Positions 1 through 10,126 are shown, counted from the first letter of the stretch. The stretch is DNA of 39,944 nt from Azoarcus sp. (GCA_031258965.1 JAIRMC010000004.1:1-39944); one strand, 5' to 3'. The notes: generated by a model from the letters alone, not told the origin. Translations and numbers: made by a program.

Positions 1-242
1 GAGTCTATGCCATTGGCGAGCATCTTCCTAGCTTCATCGCGGCGCTCGCGGGCGTCTTTGAGGGAAACGGCAGGGTACTTCCCCAGAGCCAGCAATTTCC
101 CCTTGTCTGCAAAGCGATACTTGAGTCGCCAGAGCTTGCCGTCAGCGATAGAGACTTCCAAGTACAACCCGCCGCCATCGAAGATACGCACGGGCTTGTT
201 GGCGGACTTGGCGTTTTTGACTGAGGTGTCAGTCAGGGGCAT
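1..242 (-). CDS. Tyrosine-type integrase, N-terminal fragment (runs off the window)
   Basis: Reading the minus strand from an ATG at 242 gives an open frame to the window edge, beginning MPLTDTSVKNAKSANKPVRI and continuing with DGGGLYLEV, KYRFADKGKLLALGKYP and VSLKDARERRDEARKML. This is the arm-type DNA-binding domain (DUF4102 type) at the N-terminus of P4/CP4-57-like tyrosine recombinases, which insert genomic islands into tRNA genes. About 80 residues are present; the catalytic domain lies outside. The gene starts 157 bases beyond the 3' end of the tRNA-Leu and reads away from it, the standard island arrangement. The frame is unbroken as far as visible, but whether the full integrase is intact cannot be told. 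Confidence 0.85.
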   Translation of the reverse strand, partial: MPLTDTSVKNAKSANKPVRIFDGGGLYLEVSIADGKLWRLKYRFADKGKLLALGKYPAVSLKDARERRDEARKMLANGID

Positions 243-326
243 GGGAGTATTTTTTTGCGGGGTAGGTTTGATACTCCTGATTTATCTTGGACGTTGGCGG
301 ATACTGTGGGATGGCATCAAACGGCA

Positions 327-369
327 AGAAGCCCGAAAAGCCGTTTGTCTGCTAGGCTTCCGGGCTTCT
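327..369. terminator. Hairpin between tRNA-Leu and integrase
   Basis: AGAAGCCCG (327-335) pairs with CGGGCTTCT (361-369), and an inner AAGCC/GGCTT pair (338-342/355-359) extends the stem. The position fits a terminator for the tRNA, but neither side has a clear T-run. A competing pairing, AAACGGC (319-325) with GCCGTTT (340-346), overlaps the same bases, so the two structures exclude each other. Confidence 0.5.
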
Positions 370-399
370 GTGAGATGTAGATGTCTTTGTATGCCACAT

Positions 400-484
400 T
401 GGTGCCCAGAAGAGGACTCGAACCTCCACGCCTCGCGGCACTAGTACCTGAAACTAGCGCGTCTACCAATTTCGCCATCTGGGC
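400..484 (-). tRNA. tRNA-Leu, anticodon CAG
   Basis: The minus strand folds as a class II tRNA of 85 nt including an encoded CCA. The acceptor stem is GCCCAGA (from 484) with TCTGGGC, the discriminator base is A, and CCA is at 402-400. The anticodon stem CTAGT/ACTAG encloses the loop TTCAGGT, giving anticodon CAG for CUG codons. A variable arm follows, then the T-loop TTCGAGTC. The gene is divergent from rnr with only 38 bases between, so its promoter must overlap the rnr start region. Its 3' end faces the integrase gene and is the likely attachment site of the island. Confidence 0.95.
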
Positions 485-522
485 AAGAGTGGCGCATTAT
501 AAAAGCCCGAAGAAGAAAGTCA

Positions 523-2733
523 ATGACTCGAAAAACGAAGAACAACGGTGATGTCGGCCCGAGCGCGATTCGTTGCGCCGATCCTTTTTTTGAGCGCGAG
601 ACGCAGAAATACGCCGCGCCGCTGCCCAGCCGGGAGTACATCGAACAGACACTCTCCCGCGCGGGCGTGCCGATGCAGTTCGATGCGCTGGCGCATGCGC
701 TCGACATCCGCGATGATGAGCGCGAATTTTTCGAGCGCCGTTTGCGGGCGATGTTGCGCGACGGGCAGTTGTTGCGCAACCGCCGCGATGCATGGCTGTT
801 GCCGGACAAGGCCGGACTGATACGCGGTCGTGTCGAGGGGCATGCCGATGGTTTCGGTTTTCTGCGCCGGGACGATGGCGGCGACGATATTTTCCTCGGC
901 CCCAAGACCATGCGCGAGGCGCTCCATGGCGACCGCGTGATCGTGCGCATCACCGGCTTGGACCGACGGGGACGCCCGGAAGGTAAGATCATCGAGGTGC
1001 TCGAACACGCCAATATCCGGATCGTGGGCCGCGTGCTCGATGAACACGGCGTCAAGGTCGTCGCACCGGAAGATAAACGGCTGGCGCAGGATATTCTGCT
1101 GGCTGCTGGCGGCAGGCGGGCCAGTGCGGGACAGGTGGTCGTGGTGGAACTGGTCGGCCAGCCGTCGCGCGGGGCGCGGCCCGTGGGGCGCATTGTCGAA
1201 GTGCTTGGCGATTATGCCGACCCCGGCATGGAAATCGAGATCGCGCTGCGCAAGCATGAATTGCCGTTTGTGTTTTCGCCCGAGGCGCGCGCGCAGACGC
1301 GCAGGCTGCCGGACAGTGTGCGCAAAAAGGATCGGGCTGGGCGCGAGGACATCACCGCCTTGCCGTTGGTGACGATCGATGGCGAGACGGCGCGCGATTT
1401 CGATGACGCGGTTTATTGTGAACGCCGAGGGAGCGGCTGGCGGCTGATGGTGGCGATTGCCGATGTGTCGCATTACGTCGAAGCGGGCGGCGCACTCGAC
1501 CGCGACGCTCGCGAGCGCGGCAATTCGGTGTATTTCCCCCGCCGCGTCATTCCCATGTTGCCGGAAAAGCTTTCCAATGGGCTGTGTTCGCTCAATCCGC
1601 GAGTCGAGCGCCTTTGCATGACGGCGGATATGAACATCTCTGCGAGCGGGGAAATCGAAGGCTATCGTTTTTATCCGGCGGTGATGTTTTCCCATGCGCG
1701 TCTGACCTACGACCAGGTTGCCGCCGCGCTCTATGAGCGGGATGCCAGCGCCGTGCCCGGCGAACTGTTGCCCTGCTTGCAAGAGACCGACCGCCTGTTT
1801 CGCGCGTTGCTCAAAGCGCGCGCGCGGCGAGGCGCCATCGATTTCGAGACGACCGAAACGCGCATGGAATTCGACGATCAGGGCAAGATCGCGCGCATCG
1901 TGCCTGAGGTGCGCAATGATGCGCATCGTTTGATCGAAGAGTGCATGCTCGCCGCCAACGTCTGCGCTTCGGATTTTCTGCAAAGCCGCAGGCATCCGGC
2001 GCTTTACCGCATCCACGAAGGGCCGACGCCGGAGAGGCTCGAAAAACTGCGCGGTTTTCTTGCCGAATTCGGCCTCGCTCTTGGCGGCGGCGACAAGCCA
2101 ACGGCCAAGGATTATGCCGCGCTGCTCGACAAGACGCGGCAGCGCCCCGACGCCCAGCTTTTGCAGACGGTGATGTTGCGATCATTGCGCCAGGCCGTCT
2201 ACAGCCCGGACAACGTTGGCCATTTCGGCCTGGCTTACGATGCTTATACGCATTTCACCTCGCCGATCCGGCGTTATCCCGATTTGCTCGTGCATCGCGC
2301 CATCAAGGCCGCGCTCGCGGGCGGGCGCTACGATCCCGGCGACTGGGAAGCAACCGGCATGGCGTGTTCGGCGACCGAACGCCGCGCCGATGAAGCCGCC
2401 CGCGATGTCACGGCGTGGCTCAAGTGTTATTACATGCGTGACCGTATCGGAGAGACGTTTTTCGGCAGCGTATCGGCGGTAGTGCCTTTCGGCCTGTTCG
2501 TCGCGCTCGACGATATCTTCATCGAGGGCTTGGTACATATTTCCGACCTCGGCAGCGATTACTTCCATTTCGACGAGTCCCGTCACGAGCTGGCAGGCGA
2601 GCGCACGCATGTCCGCTACCGCCTTTCCGACCGGGTGTGCGTACAGTTGATCCGCGCCGATCTGGAAACCAGCAAGATCGATTTCCGCCTCGAAGGCGAA
2701 GCGCGCCGCACCAGGGGAAAACGCCGTGTCTGA
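523..2733 (+). CDS. rnr: Ribonuclease R
   Basis: This 736-residue protein is an RNase II/RNR-family 3'-5' exoribonuclease, which degrades structured RNA and takes part in mRNA, rRNA and tmRNA quality control in the cytoplasm. An N-terminal winged-helix region is followed by cold-shock domains (for example GRVEGHADGFGFLRRDDGG). The RNB catalytic core has the metal-binding motif DFDDAVY near residue 292, and PIRRYPDLLVHRAI comes later. A C-terminal S1 domain (VSAVVPFGLFVALDDIFIEG) is followed by a short basic tail ending GKRRV. The protein is somewhat shorter than E. coli RNase R (about 813 residues), mainly at the tail. The ATG at 523 is the first good start after the tRNA. rlmB overlaps its end by 8 bases, a pairing common in proteobacteria. 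Confidence 0.96.
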   Translation: MTRKTKNNGDVGPSAIRCADPFFERETQKYAAPLPSREYIEQTLSRAGVPMQFDALAHALDIRDDEREFFERRLRAMLRDGQLLRNRRDAWLLPDKAGLIRGRVEGHADGFGFLRRDDGGDDIFLGPKTMREALHGDRVIVRITGLDRRGRPEGKIIEVLEHANIRIVGRVLDEHGVKVVAPEDKRLAQDILLAAGGRRASAGQVVVVELVGQPSRGARPVGRIVEVLGDYADPGMEIEIALRKHELPFVFSPEARAQTRRLPDSVRKKDRAGREDITALPLVTIDGETARDFDDAVYCERRGSGWRLMVAIADVSHYVEAGGALDRDARERGNSVYFPRRVIPMLPEKLSNGLCSLNPRVERLCMTADMNISASGEIEGYRFYPAVMFSHARLTYDQVAAALYERDASAVPGELLPCLQETDRLFRALLKARARRGAIDFETTETRMEFDDQGKIARIVPEVRNDAHRLIEECMLAANVCASDFLQSRRHPALYRIHEGPTPERLEKLRGFLAEFGLALGGGDKPTAKDYAALLDKTRQRPDAQLLQTVMLRSLRQAVYSPDNVGHFGLAYDAYTHFTSPIRRYPDLLVHRAIKAALAGGRYDPGDWEATGMACSATERRADEAARDVTAWLKCYYMRDRIGETFFGSVSAVVPFGLFVALDDIFIEGLVHISDLGSDYFHFDESRHELAGERTHVRYRLSDRVCVQLIRADLETSKIDFRLEGEARRTRGKRRV

Positions 2734-3514
2734 ACGCCATTCTTCCGCGAGCGGAAAAAAACCGGATGCGCCAGACCGTCTGATCTACGGTTTCCATGCT
2801 GTACTTGGCCGTTTGCGCCGCGATCCGGAAGCGGTGTTCGAGCTTTACCTTTCCGTCTCGCGCAATGACGTGCGCGCCCGCGAAGTCCACAAACTCGCTG
2901 AAGCAACGGGCGTGAAAATAATGCAACTCGAAGGTGGACGTCTCGACGGCATGGTGGGCACCCGCCGCCATCAGGGCGTGATTGCCCGCGTCGATGCCCG
3001 GCAGCGCATGATCGCGCTCGATGACGTGTTGGAATCCCTGGCCGGGCCAGCTTTGTTATTGGTGCTCGATGGCGTACAAGACCCGCGCAACCTCGGCGCA
3101 TGCTTGCGGGTAGCGGATGCGGCGGGCGCGCATGCCGTGATCGCTCCCAGGGATCGCGCCGCCAGTCTCAATGCCGCTGCCATCAAGGCCGCCAGCGGCG
3201 CGGTTGACGCCGTGCCTTACATCGCCGTGACCAATCTCTCGCGGGCATTGGCGCAGATGAAAAAGGCCGGGGTGTGGGTGGTGGGGGCGACGGGCGATGC
3301 GGAAAAGTCCGTTTTCAGTATCGATCAGCGGGGGCCGCTTGCCTGGGTTCTGGGAGGCGAGGGCGACGGCCTGCGGCGATTGACGCGGGCCACTTGCGAT
3401 GAATTGGCATATATCCCGATGTCGGGCAGCGTCGAGAGCCTCAACGTGTCGGTCGCCAGCGGGGTATGTTTGTTCGAGACCGTTCGCCAGCGCGGCGGCG
3501 GACCGGGGATTTGA
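2726..3514 (+). CDS. rlmB: 23S rRNA (guanosine-2'-O)-methyltransferase RlmB
   Basis: This SpoU-family (SPOUT knot) 2'-O-methyltransferase acts on 23S rRNA G2251 (E. coli numbering) using SAM. The N-terminal RNA-binding domain begins LIYGFHAVLGRL. The catalytic domain carries the three SpoU motifs: DPRNLGACLRVADAAGAHAV, then WVLGGEGDGLRRL, and finally PMSGSVESLNVSVASGV. At 262 residues it has the normal length. The start is GTG at 2726, overlapping the rnr stop in the string GTGTCTGA, which suggests translational coupling. A run without genes follows (3515-3760). Confidence 0.95.
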   Translation: MSERHSSASGKKPDAPDRLIYGFHAVLGRLRRDPEAVFELYLSVSRNDVRAREVHKLAEATGVKIMQLEGGRLDGMVGTRRHQGVIARVDARQRMIALDDVLESLAGPALLLVLDGVQDPRNLGACLRVADAAGAHAVIAPRDRAASLNAAAIKAASGAVDAVPYIAVTNLSRALAQMKKAGVWVVGATGDAEKSVFSIDQRGPLAWVLGGEGDGLRRLTRATCDELAYIPMSGSVESLNVSVASGVCLFETVRQRGGGPGI

Positions 3515-3576
3515 TCCCGGCATGGATTTCGCCATCCTGGCTGGAAAAAACTGATCAAATATCCACCGTGTTGGTA

Positions 3577-3662
3577 CGGTATATACCGAGCGGGAAATCA
3601 TGGCCAATACCGGACGGCCTCATATCAGGATAATATACGGCCAGGAAAATGATTGATATAAT
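3577..3662 (+). promoter_or_regulatory. AT-rich control region before the exopolysaccharide genes
   Basis: The 246-base gap before the sugar transferase is AT-rich, unlike its surroundings. It holds a perfect 12-base palindrome CGGTATATACCG (3577-3588), which could be a regulator site. An exact TATAAT at 3657-3662 could serve as a -10 element, but the hexamer 17 bases upstream (TATACG) is a poor -35. A second weak candidate begins with TTGACA at 3680. Assignment is by inspection only. Confidence 0.35.
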
Positions 3663-3760
3663 AAACAACTAATCTTTTATTGACAGACATGCATGGCAAG
3701 GGCTGTTTATTCATTCATTTGTTTTTTTTGCCTGGATAGCGTCGGGCTTTCGGGAATGTC

Positions 3761-5143
3761 ATGCTGAAAATATTTAGCCATTATTTCCCGCTGCATGTCG
3801 TGCGACGGCTTTGCCTCGATTTGTTTTTGTTTACGATGATCGTCGTTGCCTCGGCCCTGTTTCAGGCCCATTCCAGCGAAACGGCGCGGGAAGGCCTGTT
3901 CGCATCGGCACTGGGTTTCGCCATGGCAATGGTGGTCGTCAGTTTCGCGTTCGGCCTGTACAGGCCGGTGGATGAGGATAGCCCGCGCATCGCGTTCGCA
4001 CGCCTCGTGCTGGCTTTGCTGTGCTGTTTGCCCGTGGCTTATGGGCTTATCCTGTTTTTGCCGTGGCACGGTTTTTCTTCATTGACGATGCAGGCCCAGG
4101 TGCTTGTCCTTACCCTGGCCGCGCTGGTTTTGCGGGCGTCCATCAATCGCAGCCAGGCGTCGTCGCTTTTCGCTCCCCGCATATTGGTTATCGGTGTCGG
4201 CGAGGATGCGCTGGAAGTGGCGCGCACCCTTTTGCGCCCGGAGCAGGGCAGGGTGGCGGTGCAGGGGTTTTTTTCTCCGGAAAGCGAGGAGGAAGTGCTT
4301 GTCGATGCCCCAAAGATCATCTCCGGCGCCAGCCTTGTCAATGTGGTCAAGCAATTGAAAATCGACGAAATCATCGTCGCCGTGCGCGAACGGCGCGGCA
4401 GCGCGTTGCCTGTGCGCGAACTGCTCGACTGCAAACTCCTCGGTGTGAGGATCTTCGATTTGTCCTCGTTTCACGAAAGGGTTCGCCGCCAAGTGCGGCT
4501 CGACTCCCTGCGCATGAGCTGGCTGGTCTATGGCGATGGTTTCCGGCAGCCCTTGCGGCAGGTGCTTGTCAAGCGCGTTTTCGATCTGGCGGCGGGCGCT
4601 GTGCTGCTGGTCGTAAGCCTGCCGCTGCTGATCGTGACCGCGCTCCTGATCGTGGCCGAGGATCGCGGGCCGGTGTTCTATCGCCAGGAGCGGGTCGGGC
4701 TGGGCGGGCAGGTATTCCGGGCCATCAAGTTCCGCAGCATGCGTCCCGATGCCGAAAAAAAGGGCGAGCCGCTTCTGACGGCTTCGGACGATGGCCGCAT
4801 CACGCGGGTTGGACGCATCATCCGCCGGCTGCGCATCGACGAACTGCCGCAGTTGCTGAACGTGCTCACGGGAGACATGAGCCTGGTCGGGCCATATCCG
4901 GAACGGCCTTATCTTGTCGACCGCATGGCGCGCGAGATTCCGTTCTACGGTATGCGCCATTGTGTCAAGCCGGGCATCACCGGCTGGGCGCAGGTGCGGT
5001 ACCAGGATGCGTCTCCGGCGGACGAGGCGATACAGCGGTTGCAATATGACCTTTATTACGTCAAGAATCATACGCTGGTACTCGATATGCTCGTCCTGCT
5101 CGAAACCGTTCATGTGGTGTTGATGGGTAAGGGCGCGCGGTGA
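3761..5143 (+). CDS. Undecaprenyl-phosphate sugar transferase, XrtA/PEP-CTERM exopolysaccharide type
   Basis: This 460-residue membrane protein of the bacterial sugar transferase family would transfer a sugar 1-phosphate to undecaprenyl phosphate and so start an exopolysaccharide repeat unit. The N-terminal half has several hydrophobic segments and a Rossmann-like cytoplasmic region (ILVIGVGEDALEVARTLL). The catalytic domain starts near residue 269 with KRVFDLAAGAVLL and continues with GPVFYRQERVGLGG, IKFRSMRPDAE, RLRIDELPQLLNVLTGDMSL and KPGITGWAQVRYQDASPADE. The C-terminal pattern ending GKGAR matches the subgroup found beside exosortase A loci (TIGR03013 type, from memory). prsK follows after 54 bases, supporting that assignment. 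Confidence 0.88.
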   Translation: MLKIFSHYFPLHVVRRLCLDLFLFTMIVVASALFQAHSSETAREGLFASALGFAMAMVVVSFAFGLYRPVDEDSPRIAFARLVLALLCCLPVAYGLILFLPWHGFSSLTMQAQVLVLTLAALVLRASINRSQASSLFAPRILVIGVGEDALEVARTLLRPEQGRVAVQGFFSPESEEEVLVDAPKIISGASLVNVVKQLKIDEIIVAVRERRGSALPVRELLDCKLLGVRIFDLSSFHERVRRQVRLDSLRMSWLVYGDGFRQPLRQVLVKRVFDLAAGAVLLVVSLPLLIVTALLIVAEDRGPVFYRQERVGLGGQVFRAIKFRSMRPDAEKKGEPLLTASDDGRITRVGRIIRRLRIDELPQLLNVLTGDMSLVGPYPERPYLVDRMAREIPFYGMRHCVKPGITGWAQVRYQDASPADEAIQRLQYDLYYVKNHTLVLDMLVLLETVHVVLMGKGAR

Positions 5144-5197
5144 GCGGGGCAGGGGCACAGAGGTGTCGCCGGCGGCTTTTCGACAGGGCGTGACAGA

Positions 5198-7306
5198 ATG
5201 AATGAATCCATGACGCTGCTGGATCTCGCAACCTGGAGCTATGGCCTGATCGTGGTCGTTTTTGCCGGGTTCGCGCTTTACCTGTACGCGGCATGGCGCG
5301 GCGCATTGGTCGGGGGCTGCCTACTGCTGACGGTGATATTGTCCTGCGGTTGGGCGATGGCGAGTCTGTTGTGCGCCCGTTCGTTTTCGATAGAACGTTA
5401 TTTCTGGGTGGCCGGGCTGGATGTGTTGCGCATCGCGGGCTGGTTCGGCTTCTTGCTGGTTTTGTTGCGCCCCTTGCTCGGTGGAAACCGGAACAAGTTC
5501 TTCGCTGTCTCGGCGGTGCTGCTTGGCGCGCAGGTGGTCGGAGTGATTGCCTTCGGCCTGCGCCTGATGCCGGACGCCGTGGCGCTCAAGGTGAATCTCG
5601 GCGGATCGCTGGCGACGTCGATCATGGGGCTGGTGCTGGTCGAGCAGCTTTACCGGGGCATCGACCAGGATATGCGCCTGGCGCTGAAGCCGTTGTGCAT
5701 CGGGCTGTGCGCCGCCTTCATATTCGATCTGTATTTTTTCGCCGATGCTTTCCTGTTCGGACGGCCCAGTCCCGTCATCTGGGTTGCGCGCGGCCCTGCC
5801 CATGCACTGATTCTTCCGCTGGTGGCGGTGTCGGGCGCGCGCAATCCGTCGTGGTCCCTGCGCATGTCCCTGTCGCGCGAAGTGGTTTTCCACACCACGG
5901 CACTGGGTATGTCCGGGCTTTATCTGCTCGCGGTGTCCAGTGCGGGCTATTACGTGCGTTTCTTCGGCGGCGAGTGGGGCCAGGCCTTGCAGACGATGCT
6001 GCTGTTCGCGGCGCTGGTGGTGCTGGCGGTGTTCATGTCTTCGACATCACAGCGCGCCAAGCTGCGGGTATTCATCAGCAAGCATTTGTTTCGCTACCGT
6101 TATGATTATCGCGCCGAGTGGCTGAGATTCACCAAATTCCTGTCGGCGGCCAATGGGCAAATCGACCTTGGGCGCTCGGTCGTGACCGCGCTCGCCAATC
6201 TGGTGGAAAGCCCCGGCGGCGCACTGTGGCTGCGAAGCGGCGCGGAAGCCGACGGCTGCTACACGATCCATGCCAGGGTCAATTACCCGGCGGTGGATGT
6301 GACCGAGACAGCCGACAGCCCCTTGCTGCGCTTCATGCGCGAGCGGGATTGGATCATCAATCTCGAAGAATATCGCCGCAGTTCCGCAGCCTATCCCAAA
6401 CTGGCGCTGCCGGACTGGTTGGCGGCGGTATTCCCCGATGCCTGGCTGTTGATTCCGCTTGTCGGCGGCATGGGAGTGATCGGGTTCGTCCTGCTGGCCG
6501 CGCCCCGGACGCGGTTTGAAATCAATTGGGAAGTCCTCGACCTGCTCAAGACCGCCCGGCATCAGGCAGCCAGCGATCTGGAGCGGATGCTGGCGGTCGA
6601 GGATCTGCTGGAAGCGCGCAAGTTTGAATCCTTCACCCGCATGTCGGCTTTTGTCGTTCATGACCTGAAAAACCTTGTCGCCCAGTTGTCGCTGATGCTG
6701 CGCAATGCCGAACGCCATAAGCACAACCCCGAGTTCCAGGCCGACATGCTCGAAACGGTGGCGCACGTTGAGGCGAGAATGCGCAGCCTGATGGCGCAAT
6801 TGCAGGAAAAACGCTCAATCGACGCACCGCGCGCGCTCAGTCTGGTCAAGACGCTGGAAAATATCTGCCATGCCAAGCGGGAACAGCGCCCTCTCGTGAA
6901 GCTTGTATTGCCACAGGCGTGTGACGGGTTTGTGGTACAAGCACATCCGGAGCGGCTTGAACGTGTGATTGGGCATGTTGTACAAAACGCGCTCGAAGCC
7001 ACGCCGGAAGATGGCAGTGTAGTCATCACACTTGCGGACTGCGGCGCGGGGCGGGTGCGTATCATGGTGGAAGATACTGGTTGCGGCATGTCGGATGCTT
7101 TCATCCGCGAGCGCCTCTCGCATCCGTTCGAGACGACCAAGGCGAGCGGCATGGGTATTGGCGTGTATGAAACCCGCCGCTACGTCCACGAACTGGGAGG
7201 GGAAGTGTCATACGAGAGCACGGAAGGCGTTGGGACGAAGGTGAGCATCGAATTGCCTTTGCATGAACGGCTGGACACGGGAAAGGAAGGAGAAAAGCTT
7301 GACTGA
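5198..7306 (+). CDS. prsK: Sensor histidine kinase PrsK (PEP-CTERM system)
   Basis: This 702-residue membrane histidine kinase has an N-terminal block of about eight or more hydrophobic segments (residues 1-280), a GAF-like middle region (around 320-440) and a C-terminal kinase core. The phosphorylated histidine is His488 in FVVHDLKNLVAQLSLML, the HDLKN type of H-box. The ATPase domain has the N-box VVQNALEATPEDGS, the G1 box VEDTGCGMSD and the G2 box GMGIGVYETRRYV. This architecture, and the response regulator directly after it, match PrsK of exosortase/PEP-CTERM exopolysaccharide loci. It presumably phosphorylates PrsR. The signal sensed is unknown. Confidence 0.9.
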   Translation: MNESMTLLDLATWSYGLIVVVFAGFALYLYAAWRGALVGGCLLLTVILSCGWAMASLLCARSFSIERYFWVAGLDVLRIAGWFGFLLVLLRPLLGGNRNKFFAVSAVLLGAQVVGVIAFGLRLMPDAVALKVNLGGSLATSIMGLVLVEQLYRGIDQDMRLALKPLCIGLCAAFIFDLYFFADAFLFGRPSPVIWVARGPAHALILPLVAVSGARNPSWSLRMSLSREVVFHTTALGMSGLYLLAVSSAGYYVRFFGGEWGQALQTMLLFAALVVLAVFMSSTSQRAKLRVFISKHLFRYRYDYRAEWLRFTKFLSAANGQIDLGRSVVTALANLVESPGGALWLRSGAEADGCYTIHARVNYPAVDVTETADSPLLRFMRERDWIINLEEYRRSSAAYPKLALPDWLAAVFPDAWLLIPLVGGMGVIGFVLLAAPRTRFEINWEVLDLLKTARHQAASDLERMLAVEDLLEARKFESFTRMSAFVVHDLKNLVAQLSLMLRNAERHKHNPEFQADMLETVAHVEARMRSLMAQLQEKRSIDAPRALSLVKTLENICHAKREQRPLVKLVLPQACDGFVVQAHPERLERVIGHVVQNALEATPEDGSVVITLADCGAGRVRIMVEDTGCGMSDAFIRERLSHPFETTKASGMGIGVYETRRYVHELGGEVSYESTEGVGTKVSIELPLHERLDTGKEGEKLD

Positions 7307-8660
7307 GAAACAGCGAACCTTGCTGATTGTCGAGGACGATCCGGCGTTGCAGAAGCAGATGCGTTGGGCCTTCGACGGCTTCGAGACAGTTGTGGCGGGC
7401 GACCGCGAGAGCGCAATCGCGCAGATGCGCCGCTTTGAACCGGCGGTAGTGACCATGGATCTGGGCTTGCCGCCCGCGCCCGATGACGTAAGCGAAGGCT
7501 TTGCCCTGCTTGGCGAAGTCCTGACGCTGGCGCCGGAAACCAAGATCATCGTCCTGACCGGACAGCACGACCGCGAAAACGCGGTGCGTGCCGTTGGCAT
7601 GGGCGCTTACGACTTCTTCAGCAAGCCGTTCGAACCGGAACTGCTGACGCTGACCATCGAGCGCGCTTTTCGCCTCTACGACCTGCAAGCCGAGAACAGG
7701 AAGCTGCAACAGACCAGGGCGGGGTCGGTGGCGGGGCTGATTACACGTGACGCGGACATGCTGAAAATCTGCCGCACCATCGAAAGGGTCGCCTCGGCCT
7801 CCGTGACCGTGGCGCTTTTCGGCGACAGCGGCACGGGTAAGGAAGTGCTGGCGCGCGGCTTGCACATGCTCTCGCCGCGCGCCGAAGAACGGTTCATCGC
7901 CATCAATTGCGCGGCGATTCCCGAAAACCTGCTCGAAAGCGAACTGTTCGGCTACGAAAGAGGCGCTTTTACCGGCGCCGTCCGCCAGACGCCTGGCAAG
8001 ATCGAAATCGCCAATAAAGGCACGTTGTTTCTTGATGAAATCGGCGACCTGCCCATGCCGCTCCAGGCCAAGATTCTGAGATTCCTGCAAGAGCGGGTCA
8101 TCGAACGTCTCGGTGGCCGGCAGGAGATTCCGGTCGATGTCCGCGTCGTCTGCGCGACCCACCGCGATCTTCGCGCACAGATACAGGCGGGCCTGTTCCG
8201 CGAGGATCTTTACTACCGTCTGGCGGAAATCGTGGTGACGCTCCCGCCCCTGCGCGAGCGCGATGGCGACGCCGTGTTGCTCGCGCATCACTTCGTGCAG
8301 CGTTTCGCGCGGGAGAATGGGCGCGGTTCGCTCCAGCTCGGCGAGGACGCCATCACCGCCATCGAAACCCACGGCTGGCCGGGCAATGTGCGCGAACTGG
8401 AAAACTGCCTCAAGCGCGCCGTCATCATGGCCGATGGCAATCGCATCACGGCTGACGATCTCGGTCTTGGCGGCGTGGGCAATGAGGCGTTGGAACATCT
8501 CAACCTGCGCCATGTGCGCGAACTTGCCGAACGCCAGGCCGTCGTACGGGTACTGGCCCGAACCAACGGCAACATCGCGCGCTCGGCGGAAATCCTCGGC
8601 GTCAGCCGCCCCTCGCTCTATGACCTCATGAGCCGCCTGGGCCTGAAAAAAGAAGGCTGA
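7299..8660 (+). CDS. prsR: Sigma-54-dependent response regulator PrsR
   Basis: This 453-residue NtrC-type regulator has three parts. The receiver domain begins LLIVEDDPALQKQ, with the likely phosphate acceptor Asp54 in VVTMDLGLPP. The AAA+ domain has Walker A GDSGTGKE, the sigma-54 contact loop ERGAFTGA, Walker B LFLDEIGDLP and the R-finger region FREDLYYRL. A Fis-type helix-turn-helix lies at the C-terminus (NIARSAEILGVSRPSLYDLM). I place the start at TTG 7299 because AGGAG lies at 7287-7291 and the protein then begins MTEKQRTLLIVED. An in-frame ATG at 7263 would add 12 unusual residues. It overlaps prsK by 8 bases (TTGACTGA). It is expected to activate sigma-54 promoters of exopolysaccharide and PEP-CTERM genes. 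Confidence 0.92.
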   Translation: MTEKQRTLLIVEDDPALQKQMRWAFDGFETVVAGDRESAIAQMRRFEPAVVTMDLGLPPAPDDVSEGFALLGEVLTLAPETKIIVLTGQHDRENAVRAVGMGAYDFFSKPFEPELLTLTIERAFRLYDLQAENRKLQQTRAGSVAGLITRDADMLKICRTIERVASASVTVALFGDSGTGKEVLARGLHMLSPRAEERFIAINCAAIPENLLESELFGYERGAFTGAVRQTPGKIEIANKGTLFLDEIGDLPMPLQAKILRFLQERVIERLGGRQEIPVDVRVVCATHRDLRAQIQAGLFREDLYYRLAEIVVTLPPLRERDGDAVLLAHHFVQRFARENGRGSLQLGEDAITAIETHGWPGNVRELENCLKRAVIMADGNRITADDLGLGGVGNEALEHLNLRHVRELAERQAVVRVLARTNGNIARSAEILGVSRPSLYDLMSRLGLKKEG

Positions 8661-8684
8661 CGCACAGCCGTATCATTCCAGGAT

Positions 8685-8708
8685 CGCGCCGGGAAAAGCC
8701 CCGGCGCG
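8685..8708 (+). terminator. Hairpin after prsR
   Basis: CGCGCCGGG (8685-8693) pairs perfectly with CCCGGCGCG (8700-8708) around a six-base loop, followed by GTGGTATTTTGT. This would end the prsR transcript, though the T-run is short and some read-through into tviB is possible. Confidence 0.55.
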
Positions 8709-8739
8709 GTGGTATTTTGTAAACGAAAAGGATGTTTCC

Positions 8740-10041
<1,302 letters not shown>

Positions 10042-10096
10042 CGCCTTCGGGCAGGTCTGCCGTTCGTGAAGGTGACGGATGTCGCGGCAGAACAAA

Positions 10097-10126
10097 ACAA
10101 AAATAGTTCTCATTATTGATTTTTGT
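10097..10126 (+). promoter_or_regulatory. Candidate Fur box upstream of the S4-paralog operon
   Basis: The core AAATAGTTCTCATTATTGAT (10101-10120), read on the minus strand as ATAATGAGAACTATT, resembles the Fur consensus GATAATGATAATCATTATC at about 13 of 19 positions by hand count. It is flanked by a perfect inverted repeat, ACAAAAAT (10097-10104) and ATTTTTGT (10119-10126). It lies in the 273-base gap between tviB and the first small gene, where a promoter is expected. The same window has a TonB system with its own Fur-like site. Confidence 0.55.

Noticed and set aside
7-444. A 145-codon plus-strand frame at the left edge
   Set aside because: It runs antisense through the integrase start and the tRNA-Leu gene.
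520-2016. A 498-codon minus-strand frame opposite rnr
   Set aside because: It is a shadow frame; the plus strand carries a full RNase R.
3693-3712. Possible sigma-54 promoter (ATGGCAAGGGCTGTTTAT) before the sugar transferase
   Set aside because: The -24 GG is present, but the -12 GC is absent at the required spacing.
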